Assembly: GCA_902618535.1 (NCBI GenBank)
Contig: CACNAV010000002.1
Location: forward strand, 1 to 64,000
From: an uncultured Alphaproteobacteria bacterium
Lineage (GTDB): Bacteria; Pseudomonadota; Alphaproteobacteria; Methylaequorales; Methylaequoraceae
Reading direction: 5' to 3'
Length of the DNA stretch: 64,000 nt
Shown: one piece after another, positions 1 to 8,120 of the stretch
How the letters are laid out: the number at the start of each line of letters is the position of its first letter
How positions within the stretch are numbered: the stretch's first letter is position 1
Program-made: the position numbers and the translations under genes
The notes under the pieces: generated by a model
What the model saw: the letters and a program-made list of their open reading frames with translations, nothing else
Told to the model about the DNA's origin: nothing
Database searches by the model: none

Positions 1-206
1 TTAAAAAAGGTCATATTGATTTATTAGAAACTTTAGGAGAAAAAATTGTTGATTTGTGTTTCGAGGATGAAAGAGTTATGACAATTAAACTTAAATTAGA
101 AAAACTTGAAGTTTTTAAAGAGACTAGCAGTGTTGGCATTGAGATTTTTAGAAAAAAAAACTCACGTAATGACTCGATTGAAAAAAATCTGTCTACAACA
201 GATTAA
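1..206 (+). CDS. folB: Dihydroneopterin aldolase-like protein, C-terminal part
   Basis: The window opens inside this gene. The first complete codon is at base 3 and the stop is TAA at 204-206, leaving about 67 residues. The visible part has the FolB C-terminal layout: LLETLGEKIVD, then CFEDERV, then an alternating strand (TIKLKLEKLEVF) and the final SVGIEIFRKK strand. FolB converts dihydroneopterin to 6-hydroxymethyl-dihydropterin and glycolaldehyde in folate synthesis. Beside H4MPT genes, as here, a pterin aldolase would plausibly feed methanopterin synthesis instead of, or as well as, folate. That use is inference. The gene is read with the following mfnE-like gene 6 bases downstream. The substrate-binding N-terminal half lies outside the window. 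Confidence 0.7.
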   Translation, partial: KKGHIDLLETLGEKIVDLCFEDERVMTIKLKLEKLEVFKETSSVGIEIFRKKNSRNDSIEKNLSTTD

Positions 207-212
207 CTATTC

Positions 213-818
213 ATGTGGGTGGTAAAGATTGGTGGAAGTTGGTTAAAAAATCCAAAATTACCATCATTAATAAACTTTCTTCAAAAATTTGCTAACCAAA
301 AAATAGTTTTAGTTGTTGGGGGAGGAGTTTTCGCAGAAACAGTAAGAAATGTTTATAAATCAAATAAAATGACGGAACAAACTGGCCATATCCTAGCGAT
401 GAAAGCTACAGAAATTTTTGCTTACTATTTAAAATCAATTAATCCGGACATTTCAATTACAAATAAGATTACAAATTTTATAAAAAAAAATTTAAATTTA
501 TGGCTTCCAACTGAAAAACTAAGTTTTGAAAAAAAGTTTGAAAAAAATTGGGAATCTACATCAGACTCAATTGCAACCTGGCTTTATTCTAATACTGAAT
601 CAAAAGGGGTAGTCTTTATTAAGTCTATAAGTTTTACAAATGAGGAAAAACTAAAACTAAAGGATTTACAAAAAAAGAAAATTTTAGATCTTAATGTCAA
701 AAACTACGTTAAAAGAAAAAAAAATCTTAAAATTATTGGACCCGAGATAATTGATTTATTTGAAAATTCAACCGATTGGGAATATATTGTTTCAAAGTTA
801 AATAAAGTAATAGTATGA
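213..818 (+). CDS. mfnE: Amino acid kinase family protein, MfnE-like (methylofuran synthesis)
   Basis: The protein has 201 residues of the amino acid kinase fold. The N-terminal phosphate-binding strand and loop is VVKIGGSWL (residues 3-11), and a second glycine motif, VVGGGVFAETVR, lies near residue 35. In methanogens MfnE of this family phosphorylates 5-(aminomethyl)furan-3-yl-methyl phosphate to the diphosphate used to build methanofuran. Bacterial relatives sit in H4MPT/methylofuran clusters, as this one does beside mfnB, mfnF and mfnD. The protein is short for the superfamily, which fits this small subfamily. The stop overlaps the next gene's start (ATGA), so translation is probably coupled. 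The family is clear; the exact substrate is inferred from neighbours. Confidence 0.7.
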   Translation: MWVVKIGGSWLKNPKLPSLINFLQKFANQKIVLVVGGGVFAETVRNVYKSNKMTEQTGHILAMKATEIFAYYLKSINPDISITNKITNFIKKNLNLWLPTEKLSFEKKFEKNWESTSDSIATWLYSNTESKGVVFIKSISFTNEEKLKLKDLQKKKILDLNVKNYVKRKKNLKIIGPEIIDLFENSTDWEYIVSKLNKVIV

Positions 819-1351
819 GCGATAAAGAAAAAAAATGGGCTTGGGTTTTAACTGGTTCAGGACATTTTTTTAATGAAACTATTGAATTAATTAATAATCT
901 TAAAAATGTTGATGTTTTTGTATCAAAGGCAGCTGAGGAAGTTTTGGTTATGTACAAAAAAAAGGGAAAAATTTCTAAAGATATTAAAATTTACAAAGAT
1001 AATTCAGCGAGCTCGGTATCAGTAGGTAAATTTTATAAAGGTGCATACCATACCCTTGTAATGGCACCCACATCAAGTAACACTGTAGCAAAATGCGTAT
1101 ATGGCATTTCTGACTCTTTAGCTTCGAATATTTTTGCTCAGGCTGGGAAATGTAGAGTTTTTTGTATTTATTTTCCATGTGACACAGCACCAGAATTAAA
1201 GACATTTGCACCTAGCGGTTATGTAGATGTTTTTCCAAGAAAAATCGATCTTGATAATGTAAAAAAATTAAAACATTTTTCTCAAACAGATGTTGTAATG
1301 AGTTTTAATGATTTAGAAAAAAAAATTATTAGGAGAAAAAATAGTGTCTGA
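815..1351 (+). CDS. dmrX: Flavoprotein, probable dihydromethanopterin reductase (DmrX/DmrB-like)
   Basis: The 178-residue protein belongs to the FMN-binding flavoprotein family (the fold also seen in PPC decarboxylase and archaeal DmrB). The first loop is TGSGHFF (residues 13-19). The middle holds the family-like stretch APTSSNTVAKC followed by GISDSLASN, and YFPCDTAPE comes later. Members in H4MPT clusters of methylotrophs are credited with the last reduction of cofactor synthesis, dihydromethanopterin to H4MPT. That role fits this place between a pterin aldolase and a dihydropteroate synthase-like gene. It overlaps both neighbours by a few bases, so it is part of one transcript. Reductase activity is inferred from family and context. 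Confidence 0.68.
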   Translation: MSDKEKKWAWVLTGSGHFFNETIELINNLKNVDVFVSKAAEEVLVMYKKKGKISKDIKIYKDNSASSVSVGKFYKGAYHTLVMAPTSSNTVAKCVYGISDSLASNIFAQAGKCRVFCIYFPCDTAPELKTFAPSGYVDVFPRKIDLDNVKKLKHFSQTDVVMSFNDLEKKIIRRKNSV

Positions 1352-2720
1352 AAAAATTTTATTTTTGACTGGAAAATTAGCAAAAAGACAACTCGAAAGA
1401 ATCCTCAATTCAATGAAACCTGAATTTAGTTACCAAATTAATCAAATAGGAGTGAATGTTGCCGCATTGATGTCTGAAAGTATTATAATGAGAAGACTAT
1501 CAAAAAACCAAAGTTTTGATAGGATCATTGTCCCCGGAAAGTTCAGAGGCAATTTGAAGAAATTAAGTAACTTCTTTAATATTCCCGTTGAAAGGGGTCC
1601 TGATGATGTGAGTAATATCCCCGATTATTTTGGTATGAAAATAGTCGAAGATAAGTTAGAGGATTACGACTGTGAAATTTTTGCAGAAATTGTTGATGCA
1701 GCGATCCTATCAATTCCTCAGATAGTTAAAATCTCAAAAAAGTATATTCGGGATGGAGCAAATGTTATTGATCTGGGTTGTATGCCTGATACAGAATTTA
1801 ATCATTTGGAAGATACTGTAAAAGCAGTTAAATCTCTTGGTGTAAAAGTTTCAGTTGATTCTGCTACCGATTCTGAATTAATTAGAGGAAGTAAAGCTGG
1901 TGCAGATTTTATCTTAAGTGTTAGTGAAAAGAATAAACACATTTTAAATGAAATCAAATCTTTACCAGTTTTGATTCCTGCAAAACAAGGTAATCTTAAA
2001 TCACTTGAAAGATTAATTAAGGAAATGATCAAAAATAAAAAGGAATTTTTAGCAGATCCAATCCTTGACCCCATTCATTACGGATTTGCAAAATCTGTTG
2101 ATAGATATGTTAAGTTAAGAAAAAAATTTCCTTATATAAAAATTCTTATGGGAACAGGTAATCTCACGGAATTAACAGATTGTGATTCAGTTGGAACAAA
2201 TATGATTTTAATGGGACTTGTTTCGGAATTGTCAATTAATGCAGTTTTAGTTGTTCAAGTAAGTAATCACTGTAAGAATGCTATTAAAGAAACCGATGCA
2301 GCGCGAAAAATAATGCATTTTTCAAAAATAAATCAAAGATTACCATTTAGAATAAACAATAGTTTAATGTGTATCTCAGAGAGAAAAGCACAAAGAAAAT
2401 CAATGAAAGAATTAAAAGAAATGAAATTAATGGTAAAAGATAAAAACTTCAGAATTTTTTTATCTGATAACGGTATTAACGTCTTTAATTCTGAAACTTT
2501 TACATCAGGAAGTGATCCTTACGATTTTTTTGATCAAATGAAAGTTGATAACGATGCAAGTCATGCTTTTTATCTTGGAATTGAATTAGCTAGAGCACAA
2601 ATAGCATTCCAATTAGGAAAAAACTATGATCAAGATAATGAACTAAATTGGGGTATTGCTGTAAAAAAGAAAAAACAAAATCTTCTGAAAAGACCTGAAT
2701 TAAAAATAACACAAAAATAA
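1344..2720 (+). CDS. Dihydropteroate synthase-related protein (DUF6513-type), methanopterin cluster
   Basis: The protein has 458 residues. It begins at GTG with a good ribosome site (AGGAG) inside the end of the preceding gene. An N-terminal domain carries ERGPDDVSNIPDYFG (about residues 83-97). A dihydropteroate synthase-like TIM barrel follows, with GANVIDLGCMPD (about 138-149) and VSVDSATDSELI. A further C-terminal domain contains FTSGSDPYDFF. Relatives are found in archaea and H4MPT-containing methylotrophs. They are thought to act in methanopterin synthesis, perhaps joining the pterin to the ribosylated aminobenzene made by RFAP synthase (encoded at 11920-12891). No activity can be proved from sequence. 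Confidence 0.75.
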   Translation: MSEKILFLTGKLAKRQLERILNSMKPEFSYQINQIGVNVAALMSESIIMRRLSKNQSFDRIIVPGKFRGNLKKLSNFFNIPVERGPDDVSNIPDYFGMKIVEDKLEDYDCEIFAEIVDAAILSIPQIVKISKKYIRDGANVIDLGCMPDTEFNHLEDTVKAVKSLGVKVSVDSATDSELIRGSKAGADFILSVSEKNKHILNEIKSLPVLIPAKQGNLKSLERLIKEMIKNKKEFLADPILDPIHYGFAKSVDRYVKLRKKFPYIKILMGTGNLTELTDCDSVGTNMILMGLVSELSINAVLVVQVSNHCKNAIKETDAARKIMHFSKINQRLPFRINNSLMCISERKAQRKSMKELKEMKLMVKDKNFRIFLSDNGINVFNSETFTSGSDPYDFFDQMKVDNDASHAFYLGIELARAQIAFQLGKNYDQDNELNWGIAVKKKKQNLLKRPELKITQK

Positions 2721-2722
2721 AA

Positions 2723-3280
2723 ATGATTATTGAAACTATAGTTTCTACAATGGATAATGATGAGAAAGTAAACTTTTCTCCTTTTGGAATAAAAAAAAAT
2801 AAAAATCAGATTTACATCTCACCTTACATTCCTTCAAAAACTTTATTAAACCTGGAATCGACAAAGTGTGCGGTAGTTAACTATACAGATGACACAAACT
2901 TTTTTGTTAATTGCATAATTGGAAATAAAAAATTTAAAAAAAAAAAGTGTAAAAATTTCCCAGGATTTTTTTTGGAAGATTGTTTTGGTTATGAACAAGT
3001 AAAAGTTAAAAGAATTATCAAAGATAAATTACGACCAACTTTTGTGTGTGAAATCGATAAATCTTTTCAAATTAAAGGTTATGAAGGACACAATAGAGCG
3101 AAAGCCTCCATTATTGAAGCCTGTATACTTGCTTCAAGAGTACATTTACTTGATAAAAAAAAGATTTTAAATGAATTAAGTTACCTGAGTATTTCAGTTG
3201 ATAAAACTGCAGGAACTTTAGAGAAAAAATCCTGGAAAAAAATATTAAAATATATTGATAAAAAAATTGATGAAAAATAA
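2723..3280 (+). CDS. DUF447 family protein of the H4MPT cluster
   Basis: This 185-residue protein starts 3 bases after the preceding gene. It resembles the DUF447 family, which has a split-barrel, flavin-reductase-like fold. It begins MIIETIVSTM and contains FSPFGIKK near residue 20, then a Lys-rich insert and an N-R-A-K-A-S-I-I-E-A helix. The family occurs in methanogens and H4MPT-using methylotrophs and has no assigned reaction that I can name. Its constant company with methanopterin genes suggests a cofactor role. There is no signal peptide or membrane segment, so it is cytoplasmic. The assignment rests on the N-terminal motif and context. Confidence 0.62.
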   Translation: MIIETIVSTMDNDEKVNFSPFGIKKNKNQIYISPYIPSKTLLNLESTKCAVVNYTDDTNFFVNCIIGNKKFKKKKCKNFPGFFLEDCFGYEQVKVKRIIKDKLRPTFVCEIDKSFQIKGYEGHNRAKASIIEACILASRVHLLDKKKILNELSYLSISVDKTAGTLEKKSWKKILKYIDKKIDEK

Positions 3281-4013
3281 ACTAGAAAAAAATTTGAATA
3301 TTCTAATCAGCTTTAGATCGGCAGATGAAGTATCTGAAGAATGCTTGAAATATGTTGATATTTTAGACCTTAAGGATCCTGATAAGGGAGCTATTGGTTC
3401 ATGGGAAATCAAAAATTTAAAAAAGATTATTAATAAGTTTGGTAATAAAATAAAGATATCTGCCACCTTAGGGGACGAAGATAAAGTTTATAAAATATTA
3501 AATAAATTAAAGCTATTTGACAGTCTAAAACTTGACTATATAAAATTTGGTGTGTTTACAAATGATGCTGGGCAGCTAACTTTTTTATTAAACAGCATAA
3601 AAAAAAGAAAATTCAAAACAGAATTAGTTCCTGTAATTTTTATCGAGAACGAGTTTTTAAGAAATTTTATAGGAGTTAATATTAGAGAATTTAAAAAATT
3701 TGGTTATAATTTTTTGTTACTTGATACATACTCTAAGGATGTGGGTAATATCTTCGATATTTGCTCTAAAAATTATCTTAAAATTTTATTGAATCAATCT
3801 TTGGTTAACAATTTAAGTATTGGACTTGCTGGAAAACTTAACCTATCAAATATTCCTCAACTTGCAGAGTTGCAACCTAAAATAGTTGGCTTTAGGTCTG
3901 CAGTCTGTGTGGATGAAAATAGAAAAAAAGAAATTTCAATAAGTAAATTAAAAAAACTACATTATTCAATAATTTCAGTTAAAAGACCCGCAATGCATGC
4001 TGCCGGAGCATGA
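3270..4013 (+). CDS. mfnB: (5-formylfuran-3-yl)methyl phosphate synthase (MfnB-like)
   Basis: The protein is a TIM-barrel enzyme of the MfnB (DUF556) family, which condenses two glyceraldehyde 3-phosphates into the furan ring of methanofuran or methylofuran. Diagnostic segments are ISFRSADEVSEE near the start and LDLKDPDKGAIGSW just after. The lysine of DLKDP is in the position expected for the Schiff-base residue. Later come LDTYSKD and SIGLAGKL, then a C-terminal GFRSAVC. I chose the ATG at 3270, which overlaps the upstream stop. A TTG at 3255 would add five residues, and neither has a clear ribosome site. Its 3' end runs into the opposite-strand mfnF gene. Confidence 0.85.
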   Translation: MKNKLEKNLNILISFRSADEVSEECLKYVDILDLKDPDKGAIGSWEIKNLKKIINKFGNKIKISATLGDEDKVYKILNKLKLFDSLKLDYIKFGVFTNDAGQLTFLLNSIKKRKFKTELVPVIFIENEFLRNFIGVNIREFKKFGYNFLLLDTYSKDVGNIFDICSKNYLKILLNQSLVNNLSIGLAGKLNLSNIPQLAELQPKIVGFRSAVCVDENRKKEISISKLKKLHYSIISVKRPAMHAAGA

Positions 4014-4999
4014 TATGTCGCAAGCTTTTTATTCGAAAGATTCTTACTCTTGAAATAATCTGATAACAGTTTTACGTTATCATTTTTAAATGAATCTTTT
4101 AAGACTTCTTGTCCAATTCCTGAAAGAATAATTAAGGAGTTTTTCTTCATATTAAAATTATTTAGAAGTTGTTTGGTATTTTTAAGAATCATATTTAATT
4201 GTTCATTCATAAGATTTTTTGATAATGTTTCAATAAACGATTTGTCTTTAGAATGATAGTCCATACCAAAAGACCTCGCTATTCTTTTATAACTTCCTCT
4301 GATACTTTTATCAGAGAGGTCAGTTTCATCATCAATATCAAACTCCTTTTTTATTTTTTTGTTAACTCTATAGATATCCGATGTTTTCGAGAAATATTCA
4401 GGAATAATATTTATTGTTTTTGATTTATATTTAATATTTTGTTTAATTGCAAAAATTGGTGTTCTTATAAGACCTGTATAAAGGATTTCCCCATTTAACA
4501 ATCTAGTGAAATCATTGAAGGCTTTATTCATGATTTTGCCATTTTTTATACATACAAAGTCCGTTGTAGTTGAACCGAAGTCAATAACGATTGCATTATT
4601 AACAAACATTGCCAAATACCTACCAATTGAATGCCAATTCATAGATATTAAATTTGATAAATTCCTTGGTTGGAATTTCTCAAAAACTTTTTCCGAATTA
4701 GAATATAAAAAAGTGTTAAATTTTATTTTTTTACATTCATTAAGTATTATTTTTGCACCGGTTAGTCTGTCTGGAAATATATCACAAAGCTCAGCAGTCA
4801 TAGTTAAGCCACATAAAATATTTTTATTATTTGATAAGGAATTTATAAAATTTATTTCATGCTTAAGTTTTTTTGGATCCTTCCATAAGTAACATTTTCT
4901 ATATTTGATCAAGCAGATATTTTGAAATTGATCTAGTCCAACAATTTTGATGTGAGCTCCGCCAATATCTATTCCCAAGTAAAGTAATTTTTTGTTCAA
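3962..4999 (-). CDS. mfnF: H4MPT-linked C1 pathway protein, MfnF-like (hydantoinase/oxoprolinase fold)
   Basis: The 345-residue protein has the sugar kinase/Hsp70-type ATPase motifs GIDIGGAHIKIVGLD (from residue 9) and DFGSTTTDFV (mid-protein). It ends with HAPAACIAGLL, typical of the family once called 'probable H4MPT-linked C1 transfer pathway protein'. The methanogen homologue MfnF joins the phosphorylated furan amine to glutamyl-tyramine during methanofuran synthesis. Here it is preceded by the mfnD-like ATP-grasp gene, overlapping 4 bases, and faces mfnB. The two genes overlap at their 3' ends by 52 bases, so the last 17 codons of each are read from the same DNA. Family assignment is strong; the precise step is inferred. 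Confidence 0.83.
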   Translation of the reverse strand: MNKKLLYLGIDIGGAHIKIVGLDQFQNICLIKYRKCYLWKDPKKLKHEINFINSLSNNKNILCGLTMTAELCDIFPDRLTGAKIILNECKKIKFNTFLYSNSEKVFEKFQPRNLSNLISMNWHSIGRYLAMFVNNAIVIDFGSTTTDFVCIKNGKIMNKAFNDFTRLLNGEILYTGLIRTPIFAIKQNIKYKSKTINIIPEYFSKTSDIYRVNKKIKKEFDIDDETDLSDKSIRGSYKRIARSFGMDYHSKDKSFIETLSKNLMNEQLNMILKNTKQLLNNFNMKKNSLIILSGIGQEVLKDSFKNDNVKLLSDYFKSKNLSNKKLATYHAPAACIAGLLTEIIE

Positions 5000-5967
5000 T
5001 TAAAGAGGACCTTAGTAATTTTTTTTAATTCAATTTTCTTTGTACCAATTTTTTTATTTAAATATAAGTTAGTTATTTTTTTAACGGCTTCATTCCCGTA
5101 GGCACTCTCAATTCCTAAAAGTGAACTTGTGAACCTTGTATTAATTTCAAGGATATGCCATACATTTTCAATTTTAATGACGTCAACTCCTATAAACCCA
5201 AAAAATCCAGGAAATATTGAGATTATTTTTTTTGAAAGTTGTCGAAAATCTTCTCTGTACTTTTCTAAACCTCCAATTATAAGACCTTTTTGAAAAATTC
5301 TTTTATTTTTTATATCGATGATTTGTTCACTACAACTTAAGACCTCTACACTTTTTCCTTTACATATCATTGTGAAACTTCCTTTTATACCTGTATAGTA
5401 CTTTTGAACAATTAAATGCTTATCATTTTCTATGTTTAATTTTGATTTGATTAGGTTAACATTTTCTGAGCCTGCCCCATAAACTGGTTTAGTTATAAAA
5501 CAAAAATTTGAGTTTTTAGTCACTTTCCTTTCAATCTTAACTGCTGGAATTTTTTTTTTGGAAAGTATTTCATAAGTTTTTTTTTTTGAAGAAAAGAATT
5601 TATGAACATTATAATTTGAGTTAAGTAAATTGAACTTTTTATTTAGTTTTTTAAATATTTTTATATTTATTTGTTTAGACTCTGGGGCGATTAATATCAT
5701 ATCTTTAATATCCAATAATTTGAATACCCTATCCTGTGGATTATTCTCACTTACATAATGATACTGAATTCTGTTATCTTTTAGGTTTGAATTTTTGAAG
5801 TTTCTAATAACGTGTATTTTTTTAAGATCTTTATCTTTTAAAAAACAGCCAATTAGATGATCTGAAAGATTATGTGCTTCTGTAAAAATTTTTTTATTAT
5901 AATTTTTTCTAATACAAGACATTGCTGTAAAGTATTCAAATAAAATGATTTCATCTCTTAAAACCAT
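4996..5967 (-). CDS. mfnD: ATP-grasp ligase, MfnD-like (tyramine-glutamate ligase type)
   Basis: The protein has 323 residues. The N-terminal EIILFEYFTA resembles the 'LVFEY.TG' start of MfnD-like ligases. The ATP-grasp core shows FITKPVYGAGSENV (central) and HILEINTRFTSSLLG (near the end), the latter carrying the Glu/Asn metal ligands. MfnD ligates glutamate to tyramine in methanofuran synthesis, and bacterial methylofuran has a poly-glutamate tail. The gene is translationally coupled to mfnF (4-base overlap). Its start codon lies inside the 5' end of the oppositely directed HisA-like gene, so the promoter of each must lie within the other's coding region. Substrates are inferred; it could be another glutamate ligase of the cluster. 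Confidence 0.68.
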   Translation of the reverse strand: MVLRDEIILFEYFTAMSCIRKNYNKKIFTEAHNLSDHLIGCFLKDKDLKKIHVIRNFKNSNLKDNRIQYHYVSENNPQDRVFKLLDIKDMILIAPESKQINIKIFKKLNKKFNLLNSNYNVHKFFSSKKKTYEILSKKKIPAVKIERKVTKNSNFCFITKPVYGAGSENVNLIKSKLNIENDKHLIVQKYYTGIKGSFTMICKGKSVEVLSCSEQIIDIKNKRIFQKGLIIGGLEKYREDFRQLSKKIISIFPGFFGFIGVDVIKIENVWHILEINTRFTSSLLGIESAYGNEAVKKITNLYLNKKIGTKKIELKKITKVLFN

Positions 5968-6649
5968 AAATATAGAAATTATATTAGCAATTGATTTGAA
6001 AAAAGGTAAGGTTGTTAAAGCTTTTGCAGGATTTAGATTAAATTACAAGCCGCTAAAAATTGGAAATTTCGATTTATCCGACCCAATCATTCTTATTCAA
6101 AAAACTTTAGAGAAATTCAAGCTTAATAAAGTTTATATTGCTGACCTCGATGCTATTAACAACCTTAAGACAAATAATTTACTGATATTTAGAATTTTAA
6201 AAAAATTTCCCGAGATAGATTTTTTAATTGATTCTGGGTTTGATTACCCGATTTCAATTAATAATTTTAAACAAACATTAAAAAAGAAAAAAATTAGTAA
6301 TTTTATAATTGTTTTAGGTACTGAGAAAATTAAAAAATATAACTTAAAAGTTTTTGGTTACAAAAACCGAATTTTCCTGTCTTTAGATATTTTAAATAAC
6401 AACGATAAATCAACAGGTTTTCTAAAAAAATCAAAATTTAAACCAAATATTATACTAATGTTTTTGAGAAATGTTGGGGGACGTGGAATACGTTTTAATG
6501 AGGTTAAAAGAATTATAAAAGATCTACCAAAATTCAAGTTTCACTACGCAGGAGGGGTTAGATATTCAAGAGATCTGAGATTACTCCAGAACGTAGGGGT
6601 TGAATCAGTAATTGTTTCAACCCTCGTTCACAAGTATTTGGGCAGTTAA
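5945..6649 (+). CDS. HisA/HisF-related TIM-barrel protein of the H4MPT cluster
   Basis: The 234-residue protein resembles histidine-synthesis isomerases. It has an early strand ILAIDLKKGKVVKAFAG, then KVYIADLDAI, FLIDSGFD, FLSLDIL and a final phosphate-binding pair FHYAGGVRYSRDL and VGVESVIVSTLVH. It is too divergent and too isolated from other his genes to be HisA itself. Archaea and methylotrophs carry such a HisA/F-related gene with methanopterin genes, and its reaction is unknown to me. It starts at the only available ATG, 23 bases inside the divergent mfnD-like gene. Probably cytoplasmic. Confidence 0.65.
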   Translation: MISSLKTINIEIILAIDLKKGKVVKAFAGFRLNYKPLKIGNFDLSDPIILIQKTLEKFKLNKVYIADLDAINNLKTNNLLIFRILKKFPEIDFLIDSGFDYPISINNFKQTLKKKKISNFIIVLGTEKIKKYNLKVFGYKNRIFLSLDILNNNDKSTGFLKKSKFKPNIILMFLRNVGGRGIRFNEVKRIIKDLPKFKFHYAGGVRYSRDLRLLQNVGVESVIVSTLVHKYLGS

Positions 6650-6661
6650 CTTATCCTTTTG

Positions 6662-6730
6662 CTAACTTTTAAAAATGGATAACAACCTTGAAAGCCATCC
6701 ACCACTGCCGGCGCTACTTGATGACTTCAT
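6662..6730 (-). CDS. Possible 22-residue peptide downstream of fae
   Basis: This is a small open frame, ATG at 6730-6728 to TAG at 6664-6662, starting 12 bases after the fae stop on the same strand. The predicted peptide has a Ser/Gly-rich start and an amphipathic end (GGWLSRLLSIFKS). Its 69 bases contain 29 G or C (42%), more than the surrounding AT-rich spacers. There is no strong ribosome site; GTGAG lies about 11 bases upstream, at the fae stop. I know no family for it. It could be a real small protein, or a chance frame in the spacer between fae and the convergent HisA-like gene. Confidence 0.3.
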   Translation of the reverse strand: MKSSSSAGSGGWLSRLLSIFKS

Positions 6731-6742
6731 GTCGGATGAATC

Positions 6743-7252
6743 TCACTTAGCAGCGAATGGGTGTTCCGCAGAATCTTTTTGAGATACAACGTCTTTTGCT
6801 TTGGGTTCTCCAGACACAGCTCTTTCAATAGATTCTTTAGTAGCTTGGTAGTTGTATTCTTGAATTTTCTTATCATCCTCAGCTAACCAGTGAATAAAAA
6901 CACCAACAGAGATAAAAAGATTTTCAGCTTCATCAGCAGGAATAGTACCTTCTTCGACACAGTCCATTACAGCTTTTGCAACACCATGTTGTGCTGGACC
7001 AAACATTTGTACTGCTTGTTTTGCACCTTTAATCGTAACTTTGTTGAACATACATGTTGCGGGTTTTGTCATTAGGTTAGGGGCAACAACTGCAAGAAGT
7101 GCTGTAAAGCCGTCTTTGTTATTGGTTAGTGCATTAGCGAATGCTGTTTCTGCTGGGGTTCCTCTTGGACCAATTATTAGGTCGATGTGAGCAACTTCAT
7201 TACCGTCGCCAACCAGTGACTCGCCAACTAACATTTTAGTGATTTTTGCCAT
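6743..7252 (-). CDS. fae: Formaldehyde-activating enzyme
   Basis: The 169-residue protein is Fae, which speeds condensation of formaldehyde with H4MPT to methylene-H4MPT, the entry step of this pathway. The N-terminal signature [20 protein letters not shown] carries the conserved active-site histidine. It is followed by [25 protein letters not shown] and [14 protein letters not shown]. Length is normal for the family. It has the strongest ribosome site in the area (GGAGG, 5 bases from ATG) and richer codon use than its neighbours, which fits high expression. It is the last main gene of the leftward operon that starts at the RFAP synthase gene, 40 bases after the citG-like gene. Confidence 0.97.
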   Translation of the reverse strand: MAKITKMLVGESLVGDGNEVAHIDLIIGPRGTPAETAFANALTNNKDGFTALLAVVAPNLMTKPATCMFNKVTIKGAKQAVQMFGPAQHGVAKAVMDCVEEGTIPADEAENLFISVGVFIHWLAEDDKKIQEYNYQATKESIERAVSGEPKAKDVVSQKDSAEHPFAAK

Positions 7253-7292
7253 TTTTCCTCCAATTTTAATAGTTAGTAAAATTTAACAAAAA

Positions 7293-8120
7293 TTAAATTT
7301 GAAACTTGAATATATCCCTTATTTTACTTATTAGCAAGGTAGTAACTGTTAAATCTGCACACGTACCTGGATTTAAACTAAAAAACTTCAAATAATAATC
7401 AAATTTTTTCATTGAAATTGCCATTTTTTTTTTATTTTTAATTTTTTTAAGTATAGATGCCTGAAGCTTTATTTTTGAAGCTTTTTCAATACCAAATTTC
7501 CTTAGTAAGTGACTATCATAATCACAGGAGAGGTAATTTAAAAAAACTTGTGATATAGAATCAGAATTCGAGAGTTTTTTTCTTGAAGATTCTAAACATG
7601 GTAACCCTTTCGAAAAAATTTCTGAATAATTGTCACTATAACACCCAGAAATCCTATCCCATTTGGCCCCAATTTTCATAACTCTTCTAAAACTAAGGTT
7701 TTTTTCTAAGTTAACATCACCATTCCCAGAATATTTTTTAATTCCAGCTGGCGATACTTCTTTGATGGAATCTAGAATTAATTTACCTTGATTTTCTGAA
7801 ATACTATTAATTATTTGATTTAATTCGTACCGAAAGTTATGCATGTTTTTTATTTTAAAGATTGGAGCACATAGTAGTATAATTCCTAAGTTATAGTTTG
7901 CTCTTAATATTTTAAAGCATTCTGTTGCTGACTTATATATTGATTCACCTAAAGATAAATTTTCATTTGACAAAATTTCCGATGAAATTTTTGCCCCTAA
8001 TTCAAATTTTTTGTGATCCATTCCTAAAATTTTAGAATTTATAGAATGATTTCCTGGTTTCAGAACCCTTAATTCTTCAAAACAAGATTGATAATAAAAA
8101 CTTTTTAAACAAACTTTCAT
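7293..8120 (-). CDS. CitG-like protein of the H4MPT cluster (orf17 type)
   Basis: The 275-residue protein resembles triphosphoribosyl-dephospho-CoA synthases (CitG/MdcB). It has the family-type LKPGNHS (residues 20-26), an all-helical body, GIILLCAPIF near residue 79 and a C-terminal LNPGTCADLTVTTLL. No citrate lyase genes are near. In methylotroph H4MPT clusters a CitG-like gene (orf17 of Methylorubrum) sits beside fae, mch and the ATP-grasp genes and is needed for the pathway, probably for making a cofactor. The gene order here matches that pattern. It overlaps the upstream RimK-like gene by 4 bases. The chemical role remains unassigned. Confidence 0.75.
   Translation of the reverse strand: MKVCLKSFYYQSCFEELRVLKPGNHSINSKILGMDHKKFELGAKISSEILSNENLSLGESIYKSATECFKILRANYNLGIILLCAPIFKIKNMHNFRYELNQIINSISENQGKLILDSIKEVSPAGIKKYSGNGDVNLEKNLSFRRVMKIGAKWDRISGCYSDNYSEIFSKGLPCLESSRKKLSNSDSISQVFLNYLSCDYDSHLLRKFGIEKASKIKLQASILKKIKNKKKMAISMKKFDYYLKFFSLNPGTCADLTVTTLLISKIRDIFKFQI

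Noticed and set aside
6651..6682. Inverted repeat TTATCC...GGATAA between the HisA-like gene and fae
   Set aside because: The stem is only 6 bases with a 20-base loop and no T run, too weak to call a terminator.
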